From: Clostridiales bacterium
GTDB lineage: Bacteria > Bacillota > Clostridia > TANB77 > CAG-508
Assembly (NCBI GenBank): GCA_004554705.1
Contig: SFKS01000009.1
Location: forward strand, 10,086-74,085
Length of the DNA stretch: 64,000 bases
Reading direction: 5' to 3'
In this document: piece by piece, positions 27,935 to 38,022 of the stretch
How positions within the stretch are numbered: the first letter of the stretch is position 1
Layout: the number at the start of each line of letters is the position of its first letter
The notes under the pieces: generated by a model
Database searches by the model: none
What the model was told of the DNA's origin: nothing
What the model saw: only the letters and a program-made list of their open reading frames with translations
Program-made: the position numbers and the translations under genes

Positions 27935-29472
27935 ATGCTATCAATAGTAAAAAGTATGGCTTTACATGGACTAGAAGGCTATTTGGTTTATGTGCAAGTT
28001 GATGTGTCAAGTGGGCTTCCATCATGGGAAATTGTACGGCTTGCCAGACACTAGTGTAAAAGAAGCAAAAGAAAGAGTTAGAACAGCAATTAAAAATTCT
28101 AGTGTAGAGTTTCAAAGTAAAAAAATAGTTGTAAATTTAGCACCAGCAGATACAAAAAAAGAAGGTTCAAGTTATGATTTGCCAATAGCTATAGGAATTT
28201 TAATATCAATGGAAGTGATTAATAAAATAGAGCTTGATGAAATTGCATTTATTGGAGAACTATCTTTAGATGGAAAAATAACTAAGGTAAATGGTATTCT
28301 TCCAATGTGTATAGAGGCAAAAAAACTTGGAATAAAACAAATTATAGTACCAAGAGAAAATGCCAAAGAAGCGGGAATTGTTGCAGGAATTGAAATCATA
28401 CCTGCTGAAAATTTATTACAAGTTATAAATTTTTTGAATAGAGCTGAAAAAATAGAACCAATAAAAGTGAATATAGAAGATTTCCTAAAAGAGAATCAAA
28501 AATACGATATTGATTTTTCAGAAGTTAAAGGTCAAGAAAACATTAAAAGAGCATTAGAGGTAGCAGCAGCAGGCTCACATAACTGCCTATTAATTGGCAG
28601 TCCAGGATCACGGAAAAACGATGCTGGTTAGAAGATTACCAACAATACTTCCTAATTTAAGTTTTGATGAAGTATTAGAAATAACAAAAATACATAGTAT
28701 AGCAGGTGTTTTAAGACAAGATATTCCACTTATTACAACACGTCCTTTCAGAGCACCACATCACACTGCTTCTGATGTATCACTTGTAGGAGGCGGTAGA
28801 ATACCAAAACCAGGTGAGATAAGCTTGGCACATTATGGAGTGCTCTTTCTCGATGAACTTCCAGAGTTTAAGAAAAGTACTTTAGAGGTTTTAAGAGGTC
28901 CACTAGAAGATAGACAAATGACAGTATCAAGAGCAAATGGAACCTTTACCTATCCTGCAAACTTTATGTTTGCGGCAAGTATGAACCCATGCCCATGTGG
29001 ATATTATGGCTCCAAAGAAAAAGATTGTACCTGTTCTGCAACAGCAATTTCAAAATATATGGGTAAAATAAGTGGTCCGTTACTAGATAGAATAGATATT
29101 TGTATTGAGGTAAGTCCAGTAAAATATCAAAAATTAAATTCAGATGAAAAAATAGAAACATCTGAGGAAATAAAAAAGAGAGTTGATAAAGCAAGAAAAA
29201 TACAATTAGAAAGATATAAAAATGTTAAAATTTTATCAAATTCAGTATTAACACCAAGGCTCATAGAAAAATATTGCAAATTAGATAAAGAAGGAAAGAG
29301 AATATTGGAAAATGCTTTTAATAAGCTCAAATTAAGTGCAAGGGCATATGGAAGAATACTAAAAGTGGCAAGGACAATTGCAGACTTAGATGAAAGTGAA
29401 AATATAAAAGTAAATCACATTGCTGAAGCAATACAATATAGGTCAATTGATAGAAAATATTGGGGAAACTAA
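27935..29472 (+). CDS. comM: ComM-like Mg-chelatase family AAA+ ATPase, with two +1 recoding sites
   Basis: ATG 27935 follows AGGAGG. ComM is a hexameric helicase aiding branch migration in transformation. N-terminal LonC-like domain: SIVKSMALHGLEGYLVYVQVD (split here: LHGLEGYLV, VDVSSGLP). CGG at codon 35 (28037) interrupts WEIVGLPDT; conventional reading ends 5 codons later. CGG at codon 226 (28611) interrupts Walker A, restored as GSPGSGKTML by skipping the C. Then RPFRAPHHTASD, GEISLAHYGVLFLDELPEF and MNPCPCGYYG. The corrected product is 511 aa, the normal ComM length. dprA starts 1 base later. Confidence 0.93.
28037..28040 (+). other. CGGC +1 recoding site in comM, first
   Basis: In-frame CGG after GTA at codon 35. 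Skipping C28037 and reading GGC as Gly gives EIVGLPDT. One of two sites not followed by A. Confidence 0.9.
28611..28614 (+). other. CGGA +1 recoding site in comM, second
   Basis: In-frame CGG after TCA in the Walker A sequence. Skipping C28611 gives the invariant GSGKT. Confidence 0.92.
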
Positions 29473-29473
29473 T

Positions 29474-30334
29474 ATGGAGATAGAAGAAATAAACATAGAA
29501 AACAAGCTATATCCAATGAGATTGCGAGAAATAAAAAATCCACCACAAAAATTATATGTAATTGGAGATGCAAAAATATTAAATAATGAAAGTATTTCAA
29601 TAATAGGTTCAAGATGCTGTACTTCTTATGGAGCAGAAACAGCAAAACGATTTGCTAAGGAATTAGCACAAAATGAGATTACTATAGTAAGTGGAATGGC
29701 AAAAGGAATAGACACAGAAAGCCATTTAGGAGCAATAGAAGCAGAAGGAAAAACAATAGCTATATTGGGGTCAGGATTTAACCATATTTTTCCAAGTAAA
29801 AAAGTATTTGAAAAAATTTTGCAAAGTGGAGGAGCAGTTATTACAGAATATGAGCCAGATGTAGAAGTTTCTTCACAAGGCTTTAGAGATAGAAACAGAA
29901 TAGTGGCAGGTTTAAGCCTTGGAATATTAGTAATAGAAGCTAAAGCAAAGAGTGGAACAAGTATTACAGCTTCTTATGCTAAAAGCTTTAAAAGAAAGAT
30001 ATTTTGCATACCACATACAATAGAAGATAAAGCAGGAATTGGTACAAATAGACTTTTAAAAAATGGAGCTATTTTAGTAACAAAGCCAGAGGACATTTTA
30101 AAATATTTTAATAAAGCTACTAAAATAAAAAAAATGGAAACAAATAAATTCATAGAAATACCTGAAAAATATAAAAAAGTATATAAAGAACTTCAAAATG
30201 AACCGCTAAATGCAGAGCAAATAAGCAAAAAAACAAAATGCAATATAATCGAAACAAACACAATACTCACAATGATGGAACTAGAAGAATATATTGAAAG
30301 TTTACCAGGAAATTACTTTCAAATAAAGGAGTAA
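29474..30334 (+). CDS. dprA: DNA-processing protein DprA
   Basis: 286 aa from ATG 29474, one base after the comM stop. DprA protects incoming single-stranded DNA and loads RecA. Rossmann core: LYVIGDAKILN, SIIGSRCCTSYG, VSGMAKGIDTESHLGAI, AILGSGFNHIFPS, ITEYEPDV, FRDRNRIVAGLS, VIEAKAKSGTSITASYA. A winged-helix C-terminal domain follows. comM-dprA-yraN form a compact block. Confidence 0.95.
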   Translation: MEIEEINIENKLYPMRLREIKNPPQKLYVIGDAKILNNESISIIGSRCCTSYGAETAKRFAKELAQNEITIVSGMAKGIDTESHLGAIEAEGKTIAILGSGFNHIFPSKKVFEKILQSGGAVITEYEPDVEVSSQGFRDRNRIVAGLSLGILVIEAKAKSGTSITASYAKSFKRKIFCIPHTIEDKAGIGTNRLLKNGAILVTKPEDILKYFNKATKIKKMETNKFIEIPEKYKKVYKELQNEPLNAEQISKKTKCNIIETNTILTMMELEEYIESLPGNYFQIKE

Positions 30335-30335
30335 A

Positions 30336-30689
30336 ATGTATAAACGACATATATTAGGAAAACAAGGTGAAGAAATAGCTATATATTACTTGAATAAAAA
30401 AGGATATAAAATATTAGAAAAAAACTTTTTATGCAGACAAGGGGAAATAGATGTAATAGCTCTAGATGACAACTATATAGTATTTATAGAAATAAAATCA
30501 AGAACAAATACAGAATTCGGATTGCCGTCAGAATCAGTAACTAAAAAAAAGATAAAAAAAATATTAAAAGCAGCTAGCTATTATCTATATATACGAAATT
30601 TAGAAAATTTAGATGTTAGAATTGACGCAATAGAAGTATATATTAAACAAGAGAAATATTATATAAATCACATAAAGCAGATTATATAG
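30336..30689 (+). CDS. YraN family (UPF0102) nuclease-like protein
   Basis: 117 aa, start overlapping the DprA end region by a 1-base gap. Restriction-endonuclease-like fold: GKQGEEIAIYYLNKKGYKIL, FLCRQGEIDVIALDDN (E-x-D part of the motif), FIEIKSRTNTEFG (E-x-K). Family members are widely found beside rnhB/dprA; function unknown. Confidence 0.9.
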   Translation: MYKRHILGKQGEEIAIYYLNKKGYKILEKNFLCRQGEIDVIALDDNYIVFIEIKSRTNTEFGLPSESVTKKKIKKILKAASYYLYIRNLENLDVRIDAIEVYIKQEKYYINHIKQII

Positions 30690-30704
30690 ATTTATTGAGA
30701 AATA

Positions 30705-30733
30705 TTGACTTTTAATATAATTAATGATATATT
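30705..30733 (+). promoter_or_regulatory. Sigma-A promoter of the SDR gene
   Basis: TTGACT (30705-30710), 17-base spacer, TATATT (30728-30733), ahead of AAAGAGGG and ATG 30758. Confidence 0.6.
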
Positions 30734-30757
30734 TCGTGAGAAAGAGGGTGCTTTAAT

Positions 30758-31480
30758 ATGAATATTATCATAACAGGTGGTTCAAGAGGTATAGGAAAAT
30801 GCTTAGTAGAAAATCTAGCAAGAGATGGTCATAATATACTATTAAACTATAATAAATCTGAAAAACAAGCAAAAAAAATCCAAGAAGATTTAAAAGCAGA
30901 AGGGATAATTATAGAAATATTTAAAGCAGATGTTTCCAAAAAAATAGAAGTAAAAGCTCTAGTAGAGTTTGCTTTGAAAAAGTGGGAAAACATTGATGTA
31001 CTAGTTAATAATGCTGGAATTGCAAAACTACAGATGTTTCAAGACATTACAGAAGATGACTGGAACGAAATAATAAATACAAATTTAAAATCAGCTTTTT
31101 ATACAACACAGGAAGTGTTACCCAATATGCTACATAGAAAAGATGGTATAATTATTAATATATCTTCAATATGGGGACTAGTCGGAGCATCTTGTGAAAC
31201 AGTATATTCAATTTCAAAAGCAGGCTTGGATGCTATGACTAAATCACTAGCAAAGGAACTAGGACCTTCAAATATTAGAATAAATTCAATTGCGCCAGGG
31301 GTAATTGATACAGAAATGAACAGCAAATTAGATGAACATATAAAAAATGAAATAAAAGCAGAAACACCACTCGGAAAGATAGGAAAACCAATTGATATAT
31401 ATAAATGTGTAAAATGGTTAATTGAGGATGAATTTACGACAGGACAAATTATATCAGTAAATGGTGGATATGTAATTTAA
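30758..31480 (+). CDS. Short-chain dehydrogenase/reductase (FabG/YmfI-like)
   Basis: 240 aa. NAD(P)-binding TGGSRGIGK (~aa 6), NNAGIAKLQMF, catalytic Ser-Tyr-Lys in NISSIWGLVG and YSISKAG, and PGVIDTEMNSKL. It could be 3-oxoacyl-ACP reductase or the EF-P 5-aminopentanone reductase YmfI common in Firmicutes; the single-gene context does not decide. A terminator follows. Confidence 0.82.
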   Translation: MNIIITGGSRGIGKCLVENLARDGHNILLNYNKSEKQAKKIQEDLKAEGIIIEIFKADVSKKIEVKALVEFALKKWENIDVLVNNAGIAKLQMFQDITEDDWNEIINTNLKSAFYTTQEVLPNMLHRKDGIIINISSIWGLVGASCETVYSISKAGLDAMTKSLAKELGPSNIRINSIAPGVIDTEMNSKLDEHIKNEIKAETPLGKIGKPIDIYKCVKWLIEDEFTTGQIISVNGGYVI

Positions 31481-31489
31481 CAAAAAACA

Positions 31490-31509
31490 AAGCCCTTTAA
31501 AAAGGGCTT
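31490..31509. terminator. Bidirectional terminator
   Basis: AAGCCCTTT/AAAGGGCTT stem between convergent genes. Confidence 0.8.
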
Positions 31510-31513
31510 ACAA

Positions 31514-31978
31514 TTATTTTTCTTCAACTTTTCTTTTATAATTTCCAGTAATTAGTTTTGGAATATAGCGTAGGATCTTATACACAGCTATTCTAATTTT
31601 TTTACTCCAAAGATATGTTTTTCTTAACCTATTAGGTCTATCTAAACCATAAGCATTATCACTTAAAACTAAATCAAGACAAGGTGTTTCTAGTTCGAAA
31701 ACATAATTTTGATAATTATTATTATCCCATTCATTTTTTGCATTTCTAAAACAGAAATTAAAAGTATCACTATCTAAAAGAGTTATTTCTGTTTGAAACC
31801 CTAATTCAGTTTTATCCATTTTAATTTCAGACAAATTATCCCAAAATTCACCAAAACCATAATGAATAAACACTTCTTCAGAATTATCTTCAAAAAATTT
31901 TCCAGTATATGAAATTTTAATAGTTGAGTTTCTTACCAATTTATCTGTATTAAAAAATATGTTTTTTAATAGTTCCAT
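31514..31978 (-). CDS. CBM53/CBM25-like carbohydrate-binding protein
   Basis: 154 aa. The segment IKISYTGKFFEDNSEEVFIHYG, W in GEFWDNLSEIKM, and NFCFRNAKNEWDNN-YQNYVFEL resemble starch-binding CBM25/53 modules (xxVTIxYxG...xIYLHYG...W). A basic C-terminal tail follows; no signal peptide, so it is probably cytoplasmic. It may bind intracellular alpha-glucan made by the GH57 enzyme at 8.6-10.2 kb, as such single-module proteins do elsewhere in Clostridia; this link is inferred. Confidence 0.7.
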   Translation of the reverse strand: MELLKNIFFNTDKLVRNSTIKISYTGKFFEDNSEEVFIHYGFGEFWDNLSEIKMDKTELGFQTEITLLDSDTFNFCFRNAKNEWDNNNYQNYVFELETPCLDLVLSDNAYGLDRPNRLRKTYLWSKKIRIAVYKILRYIPKLITGNYKRKVEEK

Positions 31979-32094
31979 CTTATTACCTCTTTTTATTCGT
32001 CTTTTGCTACAAACATTATATTATTAAAAAATATATAATGCAAGTGTTTTTTACAAAATTTTCAAAAATTTTTAAAAATATTAAAAATTAAAAA

Positions 32095-32661
32095 TTATGA
32101 TAATACTTTACCAATTATATAAAAGTCATCATTTTCAGCAATAGCAATATCTTCAAAAGATTTATTTTCAGCTTTTAAAGTAAATTTTCCTTTTTTGCAG
32201 AAAAATTTTCTGATTAAAATTTCTCCATTAACACTAAAAATTCCAATATCTTTATTAACTAAAGGGGAATTAAATTCAATAAAAATATATTCTCCTTTTT
32301 TAAATGAAGGTTCCATAGCAACATCAGGAACTTTTATAGCAAGTGATGCAGATGGAGTAGAAGTAGGGCAGTCAATAAATGAACTTAATTTGTCAACAGC
32401 TAATACTTTATTATGTGCAATATGATTTACTAAACCATATTTCTCTTGATCTTCATTTAGGACTTTATCATATGTATACATTAATTGCTGGTAAGGAATA
32501 TCTAGTGCTTTACAAATATTGCGTAAAGCCTTATGACTTGGATTTCTTTCTCCTTTTTCAATATGTGTTAGGTGCCCAATATTAATTCCAGTTATTTCAG
32601 CAAGTTCTGTTTTAGTCATACCTTTTTCTTTTCTAACTTTTGCTATCATGTCTCCTATCAT
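32095..32661 (-). CDS. HTH-XRE / S24-like repressor lacking the catalytic Ser
   Basis: 188 aa. ATG 32661 has AGAGGT ~9 bases upstream. N-terminal Cro/C1-type HTH (MTKTELAEITGINIGHLTHI), then a LexA/C1-type S24 domain (MEPSFKKGEYIFIE; GEILIRKFF). In LexA-type proteins the cleavage Ser precedes Met in SMEP; here the residue is Ala (VAMEP), so self-cleavage is not expected. It is divergent from a small HTH gene; the shared 176-base spacer contains TTGAC/GTCAA and TTGTCTA...TAGACAA inverted repeats as possible operators. Confidence 0.82.
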   Translation of the reverse strand: MIGDMIAKVRKEKGMTKTELAEITGINIGHLTHIEKGERNPSHKALRNICKALDIPYQQLMYTYDKVLNEDQEKYGLVNHIAHNKVLAVDKLSSFIDCPTSTPSASLAIKVPDVAMEPSFKKGEYIFIEFNSPLVNKDIGIFSVNGEILIRKFFCKKGKFTLKAENKSFEDIAIAENDDFYIIGKVLS

Positions 32662-32775
32662 AAATATTACCTCTTTCTTAAAATAATCTTTTAATATTAT
32701 ACTAAACAAAATCCAAATTGTCTAGTAGTAAATATAAAAAATAGCAAATTATACAAAAAAATATCATAAAAAGTA

Positions 32776-32808
32776 TTGACTTGTCAAATTGTAATATGGT
32801 ATTATAAT
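32776..32808 (+). promoter_or_regulatory. Promoter/operator of the small HTH gene
   Basis: TTGTCA (32781-32786), 16-base spacer, TATAAT (32803-32808). The -35 overlaps an inverted repeat TTGAC-TT-GTCAA (32776-32787), a plausible binding site for one of the two divergent HTH regulators. Confidence 0.55.
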
Positions 32809-32837
32809 TGTTAATTAGACAAAGGAGGCCGATAAAA

Positions 32838-33038
32838 ATGTATTATAATAAATTGAAAAGTATTAGAAAACAAAAAGGAATGACATTAGAAGAATTATCA
32901 AAAAGATGCAATATTTCTGCTGGATATTTATGCCATTTAGAGAATGGTTCAAGAACTCATCCATCTATCGAGGTGATGGAAAAAATAGCCAAAGCTTTAA
33001 ATAAAACAATATTTGAAATATTTTTTAATAAAGAATAA
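32838..33038 (+). CDS. Small HTH-XRE transcriptional regulator
   Basis: 66 aa, a single Cro/C1-type HTH domain: LKSIRKQKGMTLEELSKR, CNISAGYLCHLENGSRTHPS, EVMEKIAKALNKTIFEIF. AAAGGAGG lies 9 bases before the ATG. Divergent from the S24-like repressor; likely a regulatory pair. Confidence 0.88.
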   Translation: MYYNKLKSIRKQKGMTLEELSKRCNISAGYLCHLENGSRTHPSIEVMEKIAKALNKTIFEIFFNKE

Positions 33039-33157
33039 TATACTACAAATATATTTTAAAAATATACTTACTAAAATTCTAAATTATATTGTAAAAAAAA
33101 ACATTTTATGATAATATTAAACAAAAGGTGATAAAAAATTTAAGGAGATTAAAACAT

Positions 33158-34981
33158 ATGGATGAAAAAGAACTACAAGCAGAAGTTCTAGAGAGCAATA
33201 AAGAAGATGTAAAAGTACTTGAACCAAATAATGATAATAAAGAAAAAAAACTAGAACAAAAAAATAGATATAAGACTCACAACAGGAATAAAAAAAATAA
33301 AATATGGATAATTTCAGCTATAGCCCTTGTAATAGCTATATTAATACTATCTACAATATTTGCAATAATTAATTTCAATAATACTACTATATTAAGTGGA
33401 ATATCAATTAGAGATATACAAGTAAGCGGATTAACAGTAGAAGAAGCAACTAAGTTACTTAATGATAAAACTGAATATGAAAAGACAGTTGAAATTGAAA
33501 TAAGAATTAATGAAGAAACATATCAAATAACTCCAGAACAAATTGAAACACAATACAACATACAAGAAACAATAGAAAAAGCATATAATATAGGAAGACA
33601 GGGAAACATATTTGCAAATAATTTTATAATATTAAAAACAATGATTAAAAAAACAAATATAGATTTAGACATAACATATAATGAAGAACTACTAAATGCA
33701 ATACTATTGGAATTAAACTCTAAACTACCAAATGCTATGACTGATAATACATATTGCATTGAAGAAGACAAACTGATTATAACAAGAGGTAGAGCAGGAG
33801 AAGTAATAGATATAGAAAATGCAAAAAAGGCAATAATAGATGCAATAAGAATAGGAAAAACTAAACAAATAGAATTAAGAACTGAGCACAAAGAATGCCC
33901 AGAAATAGATATAGAAAAAATACACTCAGAAGTGAAAACAGAACCTCAAAACGCATCATATAAAACAAATCCTTTTGAAATAATTCCACACAAAAACGGT
34001 ATAGACTTTGATATAGAGGAAGCAAGAACCTTATTAAAAGAAGATAAAGAAGAATATTCTATTAAACTAAAAATAACAAAACCAAAAGTATTAACAAATG
34101 AAATTGGAGAAGAAGCTTTCCCAGACTTACTAAGCTCTTTTTCAACAAAATATGATGAAACAAACAGACCAAGATCAAACAATTTAAAACTAGCTATGTC
34201 AAAATTGAATGGTGTTGTAGTAATGCCAGGAGAAACTTGTTCATATAATAAAACATTAGGAAAAAGAACTGCACAAGATGGATATCAGTATGCGAATGGA
34301 TTTGCAGCTGGAAAAGTTGTTCCAATGCTTGCAGGAGGTATTTGCCAAATTTCGTCAACATTATATGATGCTGTACTATATGCAAATTTAGATATAGTTG
34401 AGAGACACAACCATATGTTTCAAGCAACATATGTAGAACCAGGGAAAGATGCAACAGTTGTATATGGTTCATTAGATTTTAAATTTAAAAATACTAGAAA
34501 CTATCCTATAATGCTAAAAACAAAATGTGGAGGTGGATTAGCAGAGATTAAAGTATTTGGAATAAAAGAAGAGGTAGAATACGAAGTTGAACTAATAACA
34601 AAAGTATTAAATTATACTTCATATAGTGTAGTATATGAAGAAGATAGCAGTCTTGCACCAGGAAAGGAAAGAGTTTCTCAATATGGATTACAAGGATGCA
34701 AGAGTATAACATATAGAATAAGAAAACTAAATGGTCAAGAGGTATCTAGAGAAACACTGTCAACAGATACATATAGTCCATTGAGCAAAATAATAAAAAG
34801 AGGTCCTGTAAGTCAACAAACTGTAGCTACACCAGAACCAACACCGGTTCCAACACCAGAACCAACACCGGTTCCAACACCAGAACCAGAACCAACACCG
34901 ACTCCAGAGCCAGAGCCAGAGCCAACGCCAACACCAGAGCCAGAGCCAGAACCAACACCTGCTCCAACACCAGAAACATAA
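33158..34981 (+). CDS. VanW family cell-wall protein with a PEPTP-repeat tail
   Basis: 607 aa. ATG 33158 follows AAGGAG. Charged N-terminal ~55 residues, one membrane helix (IWIISAIALVIAILILSTIF), two YoaR-like peptidoglycan-binding segments (SGLTVEEATKLLND ... ), the VanW domain (MPGETCSYNKTLGKRT, YQYANGFAAGKVVPMLAGG-type, GGICQISSTLYDAVLYANL, ERHNHMF), a G5-like region, then ~45 residues of PTPEPTPVPTPEPEP repeats. Such tails span peptidoglycan. VanW's biochemistry is unknown. Confidence 0.87.
   Translation: MDEKELQAEVLESNKEDVKVLEPNNDNKEKKLEQKNRYKTHNRNKKNKIWIISAIALVIAILILSTIFAIINFNNTTILSGISIRDIQVSGLTVEEATKLLNDKTEYEKTVEIEIRINEETYQITPEQIETQYNIQETIEKAYNIGRQGNIFANNFIILKTMIKKTNIDLDITYNEELLNAILLELNSKLPNAMTDNTYCIEEDKLIITRGRAGEVIDIENAKKAIIDAIRIGKTKQIELRTEHKECPEIDIEKIHSEVKTEPQNASYKTNPFEIIPHKNGIDFDIEEARTLLKEDKEEYSIKLKITKPKVLTNEIGEEAFPDLLSSFSTKYDETNRPRSNNLKLAMSKLNGVVVMPGETCSYNKTLGKRTAQDGYQYANGFAAGKVVPMLAGGICQISSTLYDAVLYANLDIVERHNHMFQATYVEPGKDATVVYGSLDFKFKNTRNYPIMLKTKCGGGLAEIKVFGIKEEVEYEVELITKVLNYTSYSVVYEEDSSLAPGKERVSQYGLQGCKSITYRIRKLNGQEVSRETLSTDTYSPLSKIIKRGPVSQQTVATPEPTPVPTPEPTPVPTPEPEPTPTPEPEPEPTPTPEPEPEPTPAPTPET
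34829..34980 (+). repeat. Proline-rich coding repeats in the VanW gene
   Basis: Short tandem units of CCAGAACCAACACC-type sequence encode PEPTP(V/T) repeats. Locally more GC-rich than the genome and likely length-variable. Confidence 0.8.
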
Positions 34982-34998
34982 AATGCAGTAAAATTTAG

Positions 34999-36142
<1,144 letters not shown>

Positions 36143-36173
36143 TCGGTTCATACTAAAGAAAGGATGTTTTAAT

Positions 36174-37379
36174 ATGGATTTGTTAAACGAAAACCACGCT
36201 CAAGAACAAAAACCAATAAAAGGAAAAAAAACAGTATTAACTTTATTGATACTCTCAATAGTTTTTGCTATTTTAATAATTGCCGTAATGATATTTATAA
36301 GTGCCAATAAAGAAAAAAAGGATATTATTATAGTAAATGGCCAATCACAAGAAATTAAAGGAGATTTTATTGTTGCAGATACAAACAACACAAAATATAT
36401 ATCATTAAAACAACTAGCAGACTTAGTAGGCTACAGATATGACAATAGCGAATACAAAAACTATGGATATGACACAACAAAATGCCATATAAAAGATGGA
36501 ACATTAATATCAGGCTTTGAGCTAGACAGTAACAAAATATATAAGTATGAAGAAGGAACCAATCTAGACTATCAATATTATACTTTAAAATATAATATAA
36601 TGACATATAAAGATCAAATGTATATTGCCTTAGCAGATTTACAGACAGCTTTAAATATATACTGTACAACAGATCAAAATAATAATATTACAATAAGTAC
36701 AATAGAATATTTATCTTTAGAATATCAAAAAGAATTAAAAACTCTTGGATATGATGTTACAACAGAGCCAAATAATCAAAAAGCATTAGCATATGGTTGG
36801 ATAATTGCAAATAAAAGTGGTGCATGGACTGTTTTAAATACAAATTTTGAAGAGATATTAGGTTCGACATATGCTAGTATATATTTTGATGAATACAATA
36901 AAAACTATATAGTATCAAATAATAATGGACAATATGGAATTATATCAAATACAGGCAGTATAGAAAAAAATTTAAAATATGATAATTTAGAAATATTAAA
37001 TTATCAAAATATGCTTTATAAAGTAGAAAACAATAATAAATATGGAATCATAAGAAAAGACGGCTCATCACTTACAAATGGTATAATATATGATCAGATA
37101 GGATATGAAGCAGAGCCATCTAACAAAATATTATATACTCTAATAATACCAGCATTAGATGAAGAAACACCAGAAACCATTGTAGTAAAACAAAATGGAA
37201 AATATGGATTAATATCATTAAAAACAGGAGAAACTTTTTTGCCTTGTGACCATCTAGATAAATTATATTCAATTGATGATTTAGGAGTTACATATTACAA
37301 AATTGAAGTTGAAAAACAAACTTTAGATTTATTGGAATACTTAAAAATAAGAGAAATGAATATAGTTTACAACCCTTAA
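36174..37379 (+). CDS. Membrane-anchored WG-repeat protein
   Basis: 401 aa from ATG 36174 with AAAGGATG upstream. One membrane helix (~aa 21-43). A stalk-like part resembling the copper amine oxidase N-terminal fold (IIVNGQSQEIKGDFIV, YISLKQLADLVGYR), then three WG-type repeats (GQYGIISNTG, NKYGIIRKDG, GKYGLISLKTGE). WG repeats are probably surface binding modules; function unknown. Confidence 0.8.
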   Translation: MDLLNENHAQEQKPIKGKKTVLTLLILSIVFAILIIAVMIFISANKEKKDIIIVNGQSQEIKGDFIVADTNNTKYISLKQLADLVGYRYDNSEYKNYGYDTTKCHIKDGTLISGFELDSNKIYKYEEGTNLDYQYYTLKYNIMTYKDQMYIALADLQTALNIYCTTDQNNNITISTIEYLSLEYQKELKTLGYDVTTEPNNQKALAYGWIIANKSGAWTVLNTNFEEILGSTYASIYFDEYNKNYIVSNNNGQYGIISNTGSIEKNLKYDNLEILNYQNMLYKVENNNKYGIIRKDGSSLTNGIIYDQIGYEAEPSNKILYTLIIPALDEETPETIVVKQNGKYGLISLKTGETFLPCDHLDKLYSIDDLGVTYYKIEVEKQTLDLLEYLKIREMNIVYNP

Positions 37380-37429
37380 CAAATAAGAAAGGTCATTTGC
37401 TTAAGAAATCCTTCGAAGCAAATGAAATA

Positions 37430-37462
37430 AAAAGAAACCTTCCGAAAAGGAGGTTTCTTTTT
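37430..37462. terminator. Bidirectional terminator
   Basis: AAAAGAAACCT/AGGTTTCTTTT stem between convergent genes. A second hairpin (TCATTTGCTT/AAGCAAATGA) lies just before it at 37393-37424. Confidence 0.8.
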
Positions 37463-37469
37463 GTTTGAG

Positions 37470-37847
37470 CTACATATTCTGTTCGCCTGGTAAAAAATAA
37501 TCAACAATACCATAAATAATAGCACCAATAATTGCAGACATCCAAGATATACTATAACCTGCAACAAAATATTGAGTAACATAAAGTACTAAAACTGAAA
37601 GAACGAATCCTACAAAACCTTTACCAAAAGGACTGGCCTGTATCCCAGTAAACTTAGAAACTAAATAATCAATTATTGTAAGAACTACTGCTGCAACAGC
37701 CAAAGACCAAAAATTAGAAATTTGGAAGCCAGGTGTAAAAAAAGCAGTAATTGCTAAAACTATAGCTGCAGTAATAAGTCTACCAACTATTTGCCAAGCT
37801 GTACTAGTACCATTTGATGTTTGAACATTTTGATTGTTATTTGACAT
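37470..37847 (-). CDS. Phage holin 4_2-like small membrane protein
   Basis: 125 aa, four hydrophobic segments after a polar Asn/Gln/Thr-rich start. The pattern WQIVGRLITAAIVLAITAFFTPGF ... LTIIDYLVSKFTGIQASPFGKGFVGF ... IIGAIIYGIVDYFLPG resembles the YvlD/phage_holin_4_2 family (this name is historical; most members are not lysis proteins). AGGAGG lies before the ATG. No phage genes adjoin it. Confidence 0.65.
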   Translation of the reverse strand: MSNNNQNVQTSNGTSTAWQIVGRLITAAIVLAITAFFTPGFQISNFWSLAVAAVVLTIIDYLVSKFTGIQASPFGKGFVGFVLSVLVLYVTQYFVAGYSISWMSAIIGAIIYGIVDYFLPGEQNM

Positions 37848-38022
37848 TTACTAAAACCTCCTAACTTTAAATATATATATTTAATTTTGCTTTGATTTTT
37901 AGGCTTCGTATATATTATTTTCAATTAATTAATATTTATTCACAAAAATTCTTGTATATTTTCAAAATTTTTGCAAAAAATTAAATCATAGAAACTTTGT
38001 AGGTAATAAAAAGGAGAGAAAA

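Noticed and set aside
34829..34980. CRISPR-like or intergenic tandem repeat
   Set aside because: The repeats are short, contiguous and in frame, encoding the PEPTP tail of the VanW protein.
37470..37847. Prophage, suggested by the holin-like protein
   Set aside because: No endolysin, structural or integrase genes are nearby; the family is mostly chromosomal.
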